Assembly: GCA_037043455.1 (NCBI GenBank)
Contig: JAWPHD010000008.1
Coordinates: 699,501 to 763,500 of the forward strand
Origin: Cyrtodaria siliqua
Taxonomy: Eukaryota; Mollusca; Bivalvia; Adapedonta; Hiatellidae
Direction: 5' to 3'
Length of the DNA: 64,000 nt
The notes beneath the pieces were generated by a model. The model was not told the DNA's origin, ran no database searches, and saw only the letters and a list, made by a program, of their open reading frames with translations. A program made the position numbers and the translations under genes. Positions 55,525-64,000 of the stretch are shown in pieces (within the stretch, counting starts at the first letter, position 1; each line of letters starts with the position of its first letter).

Positions 55525-55940
55525 TGAATTGAATTGGGGTTTTAAGGCGCACCAACACATTACAGGTTATATGGCGCCTAACAGGCATGAACATGCCAGG
55601 CTCATCTTCTATGTACATCGAGATAAAATATGGAAAATGGATCTAGAACCTTCTCACCCTGAACTGCAGAGTTGCTGCAAATTCTATCGTAAAAACTCCA
55701 TTTACGCTGGAGCCACGTTTATTGTTTTTCTGCCACTGCTCTTAGTGATGTGAGCGAGATGGCACCTGAAACAATGCAGGGGTCATGATGAAGACCTTTA
55801 ATGAGCATGAACAAAAAATGACAAAATGAATATGAATGGGGGTGGAGGGTCCTACCCCTCTGCATGTGACGGTGTGTTTGCAGTGGTTGTATTCTACCCC
55901 GGCAACCACACGGGGATATACGAAGATCATAAATTGTAAA
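55525..55940 (-). mobile_element. SINE-like element (minus strand), partial
   Basis: TTTTAAGGCGCACCAACACA and TTACAGGTTATATGGCGCC resemble the inverted tail of the SINE at 33,781 (GTCGCCATATGAC, GTTGGTGCGAC). The remaining sequence to 55,940 is GC-richer than its flanks but has no clear tRNA head. The 74-codon frame over it is probably not coding. Confidence 0.35.
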
Positions 55941-56319
55941 CAGTTTTACACAAATACCTTCTAATCAAACGGGCTTATTCACACAAAACGATACAATAAT
56001 AATGTAATTGACTTGATTTTTATTAATTTACTTGAATAATGTTGACGTTTGACAAATACCAGCATTTTGTTTTAAAGAAACGTGCATATTTATGCATTGT
56101 CCTGGTTCTGAATTCGATTTGACTTCCGTGTCGTTAATCCGACGTTTGTTTCTGATCTAGTATTGTTCATCTGACACGCTTCAAGAAAGGACTCATTTTC
56201 GCACTTACGCGTTAAGGAGTTTAAATGGACGAAAACGAATATCGATATAACAATACGAAAATGACTTTTTCATACACAAGAAAAATATTCAGGCATGAAA
56301 TTTGTGTTGTATTTCATAT

Positions 56320-56660
56320 AAAAGTAACACATGTGTAGTACATATGAAAATATTTTTCTAAATACTATTAAAGCTTAATCATCATGTTAAACCATTTTCA
56401 GCAGTATTATACAATTGTTTTTTATAAATTCTTTATGTATTTTATGCATAATAACTTCATATGAAGTACATATGTAAACATTTCATAAGTAGTACAGGTG
56501 TATTTTATTAACATGAAATATATATTTGGTATATATGTGACACATATGTATCATTGACGTATGTGTCACATATGTCAATTACATGATGTACATATGAAGG
56601 AAACATGCAAATAATAAGATAATAACACATTTGTGGCACATGTCACAACATGTATAGCTA
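56320..56660. repeat. ACATATG-rich degenerate repeat
   Basis: ACATATG/ACACATATGT words recur about ten times. ATGTGACACATATG and CGTATGTGTCACAT (about 56,535-56,572) form a near-perfect stem. No coding. Confidence 0.6.
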
Positions 56661-57324
56661 TATAGTTATCAAACTCTTATGAACGAACAAATTATTTCAT
56701 TAGTGATATTAATATACCATGGGAAATGTGCATACAAACACATATGTAAATTATAATGTGCTGGAAAGTTGTCTGTAACATATGAGACATTGAGTCTTGA
56801 CTCAGAGGAGTTTGTGCTCAAGATATTGACGATAGATCTATTATCGCAGAGTGTTAAGTTTGTTTTAAAGGGACACAGTGAAATTTTGAGTTTTTTTAAA
56901 CCAATAATATATTTAATCCTATGGTAAAATAAGACGACAAAAAGAAAACTCAAAATTTTATTTACTAATATACAAGCAGGTTTAAAGTAAAAATGATACT
57001 GGATAATTAAATCGAGACGCCTATTTCAATGCTTGATATGCCCTACAAGATTGCGGTGTGTCTCTTTATTTATTCATGTTGTTCATTTACTGAGGAGAGG
57101 AACAGAAACTACAACAAGGTTGATGTGAATGGACTACTAACAGCCAAGCCACGTTAAATATAAACAAGTCAACTTGTTCATACATTTGCAAACGCAAATA
57201 TATGTAGATTTATGTAAGATTCCTTATTTAGTTATCAGCCGAGGGTACTGTAGTTATATACGTTTTATACATAATTATTCTGTTTGTTTCTTCAAAACAA
57301 CAGTATACGGATTTTCAGTCCTTT

Positions 57325-57540
57325 TTATTTGTCCATTTCTTCAAACTCCAGTAGTTTAATTAAGGACTCCCTGGCCTTTTCTCGTAATAAGTCCCGCTTC
57401 TCTCTTCCATCAACTGCAACATGAAGGACACGTAGAACTCTATCCCTAACGTTTCGTCTTGTGCGCGATGCTGCGTCAGTCATGCAGACAACTAACATCA
57501 CAGCAACGAACATAACAAGGACAGTTTTATTCAGCGCCAT
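57325..57540 (-). CDS. Small secreted cationic peptide precursor, copy B
   Basis: This is the 71-residue paralogue of the product of 1023-1238. Signal peptide (Ser19 to Cys is the only change), RTRR (26-29), Gly45-REKR (46-49) and the acidic tail are conserved. Twelve residues differ in total and eight lie in residues 30-41, where copy A reads HVRNRIRHTLQA and copy B NVRDRVLRVLHV. By my codon count 11 of 21 nucleotide differences fall in those 12 codons, and none of those codons is changed silently; the rest of the gene has six silent codon differences. The reading frame is intact and the acceptor TTTCTATTTCAG precedes the ATG. Copy B's core is more hydrophobic and carries two acidic residues. 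It is probably processed like copy A. Function is unproven. Confidence 0.75.
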   Translation of the reverse strand: MALNKTVLVMFVAVMLVVCMTDAASRTRRNVRDRVLRVLHVAVDGREKRDLLREKARESLIKLLEFEEMDK

Positions 57541-57705
57541 TCTGAAATAGAAATATAGAAATATTATATTTAAAGTGAAGTATTGGCTTAAACAGGCATA
57601 TATATAGTTCGATTATATCAGTATAGTTTTAATTTCTTCAATGTATCTATGTTATTCTACCTTAGCCGTAACATATTCCAGGGAATATAGTGACACAATC
57701 TTTAA

Positions 57706-58169
57706 TATTGGGAGTTCTGAAAATCTTGGGAAAATGTGAAAGACTTATCAAAATCGGATGATAAACAAATAAGATATGATCGTTTGAAGGTTCTGTTGAA
57801 ACGGATATGGAAGTCGCCATTTTTAGAGCTATGACATTACAGTTCTAAATGATCCTATATGGAATATTGATAAATATGAACATTTACTCATTTATAGGTG
57901 GACAAATAACTGTTTGAAGAATATGTATAAGTAATGGCAATTATGCTTTATATGACCAGTTAAGGAGTTTGCATTCATTTGCAGTGATTTGCTTTGCTTT
58001 AAATGATATTTAGCAATATTTCATATATGGTCATACGGAACTATAATGTCATAGTATTCAAAATGGCGGCTCCCATATCCATTTTAGAACAACCTTCAAA
58101 TGGTCATATCTTTTTTGTTTTTCATTCGAATTCTTTCACCTTTTTGCACGTTTTCCAGAACTCTCAATA
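57706..58169. mobile_element. Hairpin MITE inside arm B
   Basis: TATTGGGAGTTCTGAAAATC at the left is mirrored by GTTTTCCAGAACTCTCAATA at the right. Stems extend imperfectly for about 130 bp (AGATATGATCGTTTGAAGGT against ACCTTCAAATGGTCATATCT, GTCGCCATTTTT against AAATGGCGGC). It is absent from arm A, so it inserted after the duplication, upstream of copy B's ATG. Confidence 0.75.
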
Positions 58170-58849
58170 AAAGAGATAAATGGCTGTGTCGCTATACATG
58201 TATATAATTATCAGTTAGTAAAACGCAAAAAAAAAAAATGTATATATTTGTTTTTGCTTCGAACGATTTAAATAAATATTAATACTAGTACTTATTTACA
58301 AAACAAATCAAGTTATGTAGAAAATCGGGAAGGCGCAAGTCTGCCCATTTAAGCTATAAAATAAATCTGTCAAAACTATATAATATTTTATTGCATCTTG
58401 TATGTATTGCCTTAAGGATACTCCATACAATTTGATAAAAATTAATCTACGAGATAGGAAACACTTTTTGTTTACCTGTGGAAACGTTAAGATAATTGAA
58501 AAAGACAAAGCCGAATTTTATAAAAAGATAAATATGATACTAAATACACGTTACACTATATGTTTTTTAAACAGTTATTCCCCTGCAAACCAACGGTAGG
58601 AACATTCTTGCGCATAAATATTTTAAAAGAACTATCTTTTTCGTTTTATTTTTTATTTTTTAACATGATCAATATTATCTCCTTTAGTTTTGTCCCAAAT
58701 GACAAGAATGGGGCATGTTCATGTTTTCATAAAGGTTTTGATACGTCAGAATGGGTTTGAGCCCAAATTTGAGAATCTAACAATAGCTAGTGATTCATCG
58801 TAAAACGAAATAGACATTTTCAGCAAGATCTCTCCTCACTACGGATAAT

Positions 58850-59820
58850 TTAAAAAAAAATAAAAAAAAATTGTTCAGCCGTGTGTGTTGTTTGTTTGAT
58901 ATTTCGAGCAACAGACTTTAAGTTTCACACAGAAATCTTTTGAACAAATATTCATGAAGTTGTACAGTTGTCTATAGAGGTTATGCTAAATATTCAGAAC
59001 ATTGCAAACACAATTTCTTAACGAAACGTATATGTTGAATATTACTCTATTAGCAAGAAATTACATCATGTTCACAGGCATGTTCGGAATTCAAAGACAT
59101 TCAACTAACTCTTCAGGTAAACAAATAACGTTTGCCGAACCACACCAGGTAATTATGGTTGAGGTAACCAATAGGCCATATCGCCTATTGAACGTTCTAA
59201 GTTGCTAACACTATCTTCACCACTCGTCGTGTTATGTATTGCCCTTTTCATTGTGTTTTTAATTTGCTCTTTGTTTGTGGTGCAGTGCGGACCTACGCTG
59301 CTTTTACATTTGGGTGTTGCGATTTCTATAGGTCATTTTTTTTCTCATTTGTGTTACATGTTGGCGTAAGATTATACACGATGCGATCTTAAAGGGACAC
59401 ACAACTTAAAACTTGCGATATCCTTTTAGTTTTACTTCATAACTTGCATATTTACAAATTATTATTAATTATTAAACGACAAGTTCTTGAAAAGATTCTG
59501 TTTCAGCATATTACTATTTTTATCCAAAATATTTCTCTAATAATATATTCAATTTAATACGTGCAGAATAACAAATAGAAAACGAAAACTGCCAAAATGC
59601 ATTATCTTTTGTTCTAATACGACCTGCGAAGTCTTTCATATACACAAATAATGTTATTCTACGATAAAATACAGCTGTTCCATTAAATCCCAGCGTATAA
59701 TTGTTTGTCACGTGACTACCCGTGTACCGCGCAGAACTTTGCATACCCAATGGAAAGCCTCTCCGAGATAATATATAGTGCCCTCACAATAGCGTAAACA
59801 ATGGGGTTATTGTTGTGTTA
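58850..59820. other. Intergenic, no gene seen
   Basis: An A-run at 58,852-58,870 is followed by AT-rich sequence. Short frames (68-76 codons) have no recognisable motif. Confidence 0.35.
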
Positions 59821-59825
59821 GAATC

Positions 59826-59954
59826 GAAATAATAAATACGTACCTGTGTTTTATCGGTGAATAAGTACAGTTAGTCGTTCGCGATTTAATTACTACGCAT
59901 CCGAACTCCTAACTGTATTTTACAGTTAAAACACAGGTACGTATTTATTATTTC
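59826..59954. mobile_element. Perfect 28-bp inverted repeat element (129 bp)
   Basis: The arm GAAATAATAAATACGTACCT followed by GTGTTTTA (59,826-59,853) is exactly complementary to 59,927-59,954. A nested stem TACAGTTAG/CTAACTGTA lies inside. This looks like a tiny hairpin MITE. Confidence 0.9.
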
Positions 59955-59999
59955 TTAATTTAAATGTATGCAAGCAGTCAGAAAATTGTAAGATAAACG

Positions 60000-61090
60000 G
60001 ATTTTTTTATGTTATAAGCAAACTACTAATGTATGATAAAATATTTCCGAAGCCGGATATGAAATCGCATCTCTACGGTTAAAGACGGAACTCGCTACCA
60101 CAAAAAAGAGGTGGTCTTGTCAATTCACACACGAACAACCATATTAATGTAATATTTACATGAATTGTACACTAGTTTACCATAATGGCATAATGCAAAA
60201 AAAAACACTGCGAAATGTAGATAGTGCACTAATTGTATCAAATCAAGAGTGGGTACACTTAGTACATTTGAAAACGCAACACCCGGTATTTTTTGAATTT
60301 TCAGATATGTTAAAGATGTTAAATAAAAGAAGAGCAAATACTATACAACAGTGTATCGCCATATGTTAACCTTTGGGACAAAAAGACTTGTGGTCTAACA
60401 TAAAAAGAAATCGTGAAATCGTGAAAAAAATACCAGCGGACTGAAAATAATGGAAAATATAAAACGTTGCGTTTTTAAATGTCCTGAGTGTATTGGCATA
60501 GACTTTAAATGTATATTTTACAGTGTAAAGTAGGTTTTAATTTGTATTTTCAATGCACTTATCTTGCTTAATGTCTTTTAAAATTTCAAAAAAAAAAGAA
60601 AGACTGGAAAATAATTATAAAACTCGAGGCAAATGCTATACCTTAGACAATTATTAATATATTCTAAAATTATAGGAAGAAGTCATATTCAACAATGCCG
60701 TTGGTGTTACAGGAGATATGCACAGCCTTGTGCACATAATTGTAGAAATTGTATGCATTGTCTTTTAGATGTTTTACAGCAGTTCATGAAATAAATGCGT
60801 TAGGTATGACATAGAAACGCCCCTTTTGTGTTAAATGATACGTATTGGTGTATTTATGTGTGTGTGTGGAGGTGGGTGGGGAGCGGTAACGGCGCTTTAA
60901 GGTTTACCACCACCAATATTATTCAAACTTCCGAGGTGTAGTCGAATGTAGTTCCTATAATAAAATATAATCCCTCTTTTCTTGATGGAAATGGGCATTA
61001 TAAGTGGGAAAAAACGCCCATTTGAATATAGTATTAGAAAAACTTACGGGACGCCACGCGTTGCAAAAAAATCAAAATTGCTATGTTTCC
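60000..61090. other. Intergenic, no gene seen
   Basis: A 69-codon plus frame at 60,160 and its minus-strand shadow have no motif. A short TG-rich stretch lies at 60,855-60,880. Confidence 0.35.
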
Positions 61091-61099
61091 CTTTAAATT

Positions 61100-61345
61100 C
61101 AACTTTGTGGTGCTGCTACACTCACACTGGAATACCACGCCATCGACACATGACATGATACCCACCCAGTCACATTATACCGACACCCGGCACACCAGTC
61201 CTAAAATCGTTTATATGCTGTAAGGTACTGGTAGAAGTACCACTTTTTATGAAGTCTTTGGTATGACCCGATCGAATTGAACTGAATGTTGTTTAACGGC
61301 TCATCAACACAGTATAGGTTATTTAGAGCCGCCCCAGAGAGAGGG
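61100..61345. repeat. Dispersed repeat pieces
   Basis: CACTGGAATACCACGCCATCG..CATGATACC and CCAGTCACATTATACCGACA recur at 63,685 and, diverged, at 19,028 and 24,788. ACGGCTCATCAACACA..GCCGCCCCAGAGAGAGG is one inverted unit of the gatgagcc family. Confidence 0.65.
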
Positions 61346-61347
61346 GA

Positions 61348-61553
61348 ATGATACATAGGAATCCAGGAGCCGTGCCCTACTCTTATTATCGAATAGATTC
61401 CTATGGTTCTTTAACGTGCTCGGAGGGTAGACCGATACACGGGACCTCCCGGTTTACGTCGCCATCTGACGGGCGAGGCTAAGGGAGAGAACTGAACACA
61501 CGACCTCATGCATGCGAGACGGATTCTCTACTACTTGGCCACGCCTTAAACGG
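61348..61553 (-). mobile_element. tRNA-derived SINE (minus strand)
   Basis: On the minus strand: A-box-like GCGTGGCCAAGTAGTAGAGA, B-box-like TCGTGTGTTCAGTTCTC, then a body with AGATGGCGACGTAAACCGGG and GAGCACGTTAAAGAACCATA. The head diverges from a real tRNA. Confidence 0.55.
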
Positions 61554-61575
61554 TATACAATATTTAGAGATTATT

Positions 61576-61773
61576 TGTTGTTTTGGAGTGAATAACATAT
61601 TTTATTTCATCGAGAAGTGAGAAAACTTTATATTTTCATGAATGCGGCATTTCATCGAGAAGTGAGAAAACTTTATATTTTCACGAATGCGAAGAGAATT
61701 CGTGAACATATAAAGTTTTCTCACTTCTCGATGAAATAAAATATGTTATTTACTTTACTCCAAAACAACAATT
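61576..61773. mobile_element. Hairpin element with internal tandem duplication
   Basis: The left arm TTGTTGTTTTGGAGTGAATA..TTTCATCGAGAAGTGAGAAA is mirrored by TTTCTCACTTCTCGATGAAA..TTTACTCCAAAACAACAA. A 43-bp piece of the left arm (CATTTCATCGAGAAGTGAGA..) is duplicated, so one arm is longer than the other. Confidence 0.85.
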
Positions 61774-62420
61774 GTTCCGTTTTATTTTGTGATTTTACAA
61801 ACATTGTTTAGGGAACCTACGTTAGAAAAACAAGGGAGGCAATTTCAATACCTAAGCCGCTTTACACATGTTTTGCCCGACTACGACATATTTCATTTAT
61901 ACCCAAATAGAACATTGTTGTTAATATATTTATATTGGCAATAAGTATTTCCTTTGAACTTTTAAAATCTATTTGAAATCATTGTTTGAACAGAATGTAA
62001 AATTTGTGTTTTAAAAAAAGTAGTCCGGCAGCTACTGTGAAAATAAAACTCAATATTTCACAATGTGAAATAACACTTGTATTTCACTGATAAAATACAG
62101 TATTTCATTGCTTATCATAAAATAAATAATGTTATGACCCCTTTAGTTCCAAGGGCGCGAATTTCTTTAAAAACGTGTTAATGTTACGTTAACTATATTT
62201 AGTTTAAGGAATGTTTTATTGACAATGTTGTACACTTTACGTGGTTAATTATATAGACATTGAAAGTTGTTACAAATGTGAAAAGAGTTTAAAAAGAAGC
62301 TATCGGCTTGTATGAATCTGTTTCCTTAACATAATGATATGAATATATGACAGTTGAAACAAAACAAATAGTACTCATTATTTTTGAGAGATTAAATGTT
62401 AACTAAAATTATTCTTATAT
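61774..62420. other. Intergenic, no gene seen
   Basis: AT-rich; a weak repeated CAATATTTCACAATGTGAAATA phrase occurs near 62,050. Confidence 0.35.
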
Positions 62421-62425
62421 ATTAA

Positions 62426-62836
62426 GGACTATCGGTCAGCCATCTTTGATCCAAATAATCCAAAATGTTCAAGTGAAATTTTCAACGATGTACGCATTTT
62501 GGATGATGTGATAACATGGCTTATTTTATTCAGATATGGTGTCTTGTCTGAACTCGCTGGATAAATGGACTATTTTATGGACCAGTTTATTTCACATAAA
62601 AATACAAAACAACTCTGAGTGAAACTGCACCAAACTTTTCGAATATAAAGCGCACACTTTCTGCCATATAAGTATTCTTTCTAATGTTATGCTCACATCA
62701 ATAGTGTTAAATTACTGTCATGTACTATATGGTTGACATTGTTCGCGCCTAAAATTCGTACATCGTTGAAAAATTCACTTGACCATATCTCATCGACTTT
62801 GGATTTTTTGGATCAAAGATGGCTGACCGATAGTCC
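62426..62836. mobile_element. MITE with TTAA flanks
   Basis: GGACTATCGGTCAGCCATCT..TTGATCC is mirrored by GGATCAAAGATGGCTGACCG..ATAGTCC, with TTAA immediately outside both ends (62,422-62,425 and 62,837-62,840). Inner stems include TCAAGTGAAATTTTCAACGA against TCGTTGAAAAATTCACTTGA. TTAA duplications suggest a piggyBac-type origin, but TA-target families cannot be excluded. No ORF. Confidence 0.75.
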
Positions 62837-63093
62837 TTAAATATATTTCAAACTAGCAAATGGAATAAACGTCTTACCTTGATTTTAATCCGTCAACAAG
62901 AGTGAAAAGGACAGTCTTAAACGAGTCGAGTAACAGCCACCAACTATTACTGCTTGTGTGTATAAGCGTTTATTTATCCTCGCTGTATTGCACTAAGCAT
63001 TTTAGCGAGCAGACCTCGGTTTAAAGTCTCATCCGAAGGACTGGTAAGGTAGGAAATACTTTTATGAAATATTTCGGTAATTAACCCAAATTC

Positions 63094-63168
63094 GGTCCTG
63101 GCTGGGATTGAACGCACGATCCCTGGGTTACTAAGCCGCGATGCTAACCATTACACCACGGCGCTACC
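63094..63168 (-). repeat. tRNA-like pseudo/SINE head
   Basis: On the minus strand it has GGTAGCGCCGTGGTGTAATG..GTTAGCATC (A box) and GTGCGTTCAATCCCAGCCAG (B box), with a spacing of tRNA size. The acceptor arm does not close, so I call it tRNA-derived and not functional. Confidence 0.45.
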
Positions 63169-63171
63169 TGC

Positions 63172-63262
63172 TTAGTAAAAGAGAGAGTTTATATAGTGCG
63201 CGGCATATGCGCATGCGCTAAATAATAAAGGTCACGTGGTGTAAAAGATCCGTCTTTTTTCC
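63172..63262 (+). repeat. Short direct repeat copy 1
   Basis: AGTAAAAGAGAGAGTTTATA, TAGTGCGCGGCATATGCGCA and AATAAAGGTCACGTGGTGTA, with AAAGATCCGTCTT, recur at 63,897-63,990 with few changes. It contains a TTTATATAGTGCGCGG TATA-like run and a CACGTG E-box, so it could be a promoter-like piece. Confidence 0.75.
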
Positions 63263-63483
63263 AGGTATTGTTCACTGTTCGCTGTATTGTTGTGTGCATT
63301 TACATACATACATTTCACAGAAAATGTTACGCATGGTTGTTTATGAACCGCAACATAAGCATTACGAAAGCAGATGTACATGTATGACCTAATGTCCCAT
63401 AATCCGAAAACATATGGGAATTCAGTATTTGGAGTTTCAACAAAAACATTTGCTTCCATCCACTTTACAGCTATGTGCGTGTA

Positions 63484-63494
63484 TGTGTGTGTGA

Positions 63495-63527
<33 letters not shown>

Positions 63528-63529
63528 CG
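63484..63529 (+). repeat. (GT)n microsatellite
   Basis: A (TG)n run interrupted by GCGCGCG. Confidence 0.9.
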
Positions 63530-63896
63530 TGTTAGTTAGGGAGCTAAGCAACCGTCGGACTTTCCACCTGAAGGTCACATGTACAATTGAGTCTGGACTT
63601 TTATCTGTGTGTTGTTGTGTGATGTAATGATATGTCTACTTGAAGCAGCGAACTCAATGGTTTCTTTATAGTGCTGCCACACTGGAATACCACGCCGTAG
63701 TAGACATGATACCCCAGTGTCATTATTCAGACACTGGTCAATCAGAGGGAGATATAGTTTTTGTTTATGCTCGCCCTATGACACCAGGCCTTTTGGCGAG
63801 CTTTTCAATAGGAGGTTAAGATGGTATGTTTATATAATTATAAACATATTGTTGTGAAGGGGAAGGGGAAGGGAAGTATTCGTTTCGTGGTCAATC

Positions 63897-63990
63897 AGTA
63901 AAAGAGGGAGAGTTTTTATAGTGCGCGGTATGTACGCATGTGCTAAATAATAAAGGTCACGTGGTGTAAAAGATCCGTCTTATTTCTAGG
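63897..63990 (+). repeat. Short direct repeat copy 2
   Basis: Second copy of 63,172-63,262, same orientation, about 725 bp downstream. It runs near the window edge. Confidence 0.75.
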
Positions 63991-64000
63991 TATTGTTTAC

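Larger units (their letters stand above)
57146..58827 (-). repeat. Inverted duplication, arm B (contains peptide gene B)
   Basis: This is the reverse complement of 1-1409, running from the 3' flank at about 57,146 (AAGCCACGTTAAATATAAAC) to CTTGCTGAAAATGTC-like sequence at 58,827. It carries an inserted segment of about 540 bp (57,665-58,203), mostly one hairpin MITE, and lacks the 655-940 insert of arm A. It probably extends to the right of 58,827, where arm A is cut by the window edge. Confidence 0.85.

Overview
This is a gene-poor, repeat-rich, AT-rich animal nuclear window. It contains no bacterial-type operons. The tRNA-derived SINEs with a Ser-like head, the many hairpin MITEs, the tandem 'GTAGCGACTACTCC' and 'GGTCAAGGTCA' repeat families and the small secreted peptide genes together suggest a mollusc, most likely a bivalve. 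That assignment is inference, and I would not name a species. Nearly all short open frames here lie in repeats and are not genes.

Layout. Positions 1-1409 form one arm of an inverted duplication whose partner lies at about 57,146-58,827. Each arm carries one intact 71-codon gene for a small secreted, cysteine-poor cationic peptide precursor (1023-1238 plus; 57325-57540 minus). Positions 1.4-15.9 kb hold dispersed repeats, a 17-bp minisatellite (9.47-10.14 kb) and an apparently identical 523-bp tandem duplication. Positions 15.9-17.7 kb hold a decayed Ginger-like DNA transposon: a DDE integrase with the catalytic Glu replaced by Lys, followed by a broken OTU-type cysteine protease domain, then a perfect 24-bp-arm hairpin. 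Positions 18.6-30 kb are a repeat complex: two 1.5-kb direct repeats on either side of a 3.4-kb satellite array of 71/79-bp units, a hairpin-unit minisatellite, and scattered copies of a third repeat family.

Positions 30.1-32.2 kb and 52.1-55.4 kb are inverted copies of a composite repeat, a unique head plus a tandem array. Positions 32.4-39 kb hold TE repeats, MITEs with definable ends and three tRNA-derived SINE-type segments. Positions 39.4-40.8 kb hold two adjacent 21-bp minisatellites that can encode heptads, with a 115-residue hypothetical ORF between them. Positions 43.4-45.0 kb hold an intron-less, broken cytochrome P450 (CYP2-clan-like) pseudogene carrying a TE fragment. Positions 45-52 kb hold a TIR element, a perfect 54-bp palindrome and more repeats. 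Positions 55.5-64 kb hold hairpin elements, SINE-like pieces, the second peptide gene and a short direct repeat.

Function. The only intact genes I can argue for with some confidence are the two peptide genes. They share a signal peptide and tail but differ sharply in the short basic segment between two furin-like sites. This pattern resembles linear antimicrobial or other rapidly diversifying secreted peptides. It is the most promising candidate for something undescribed in the window.
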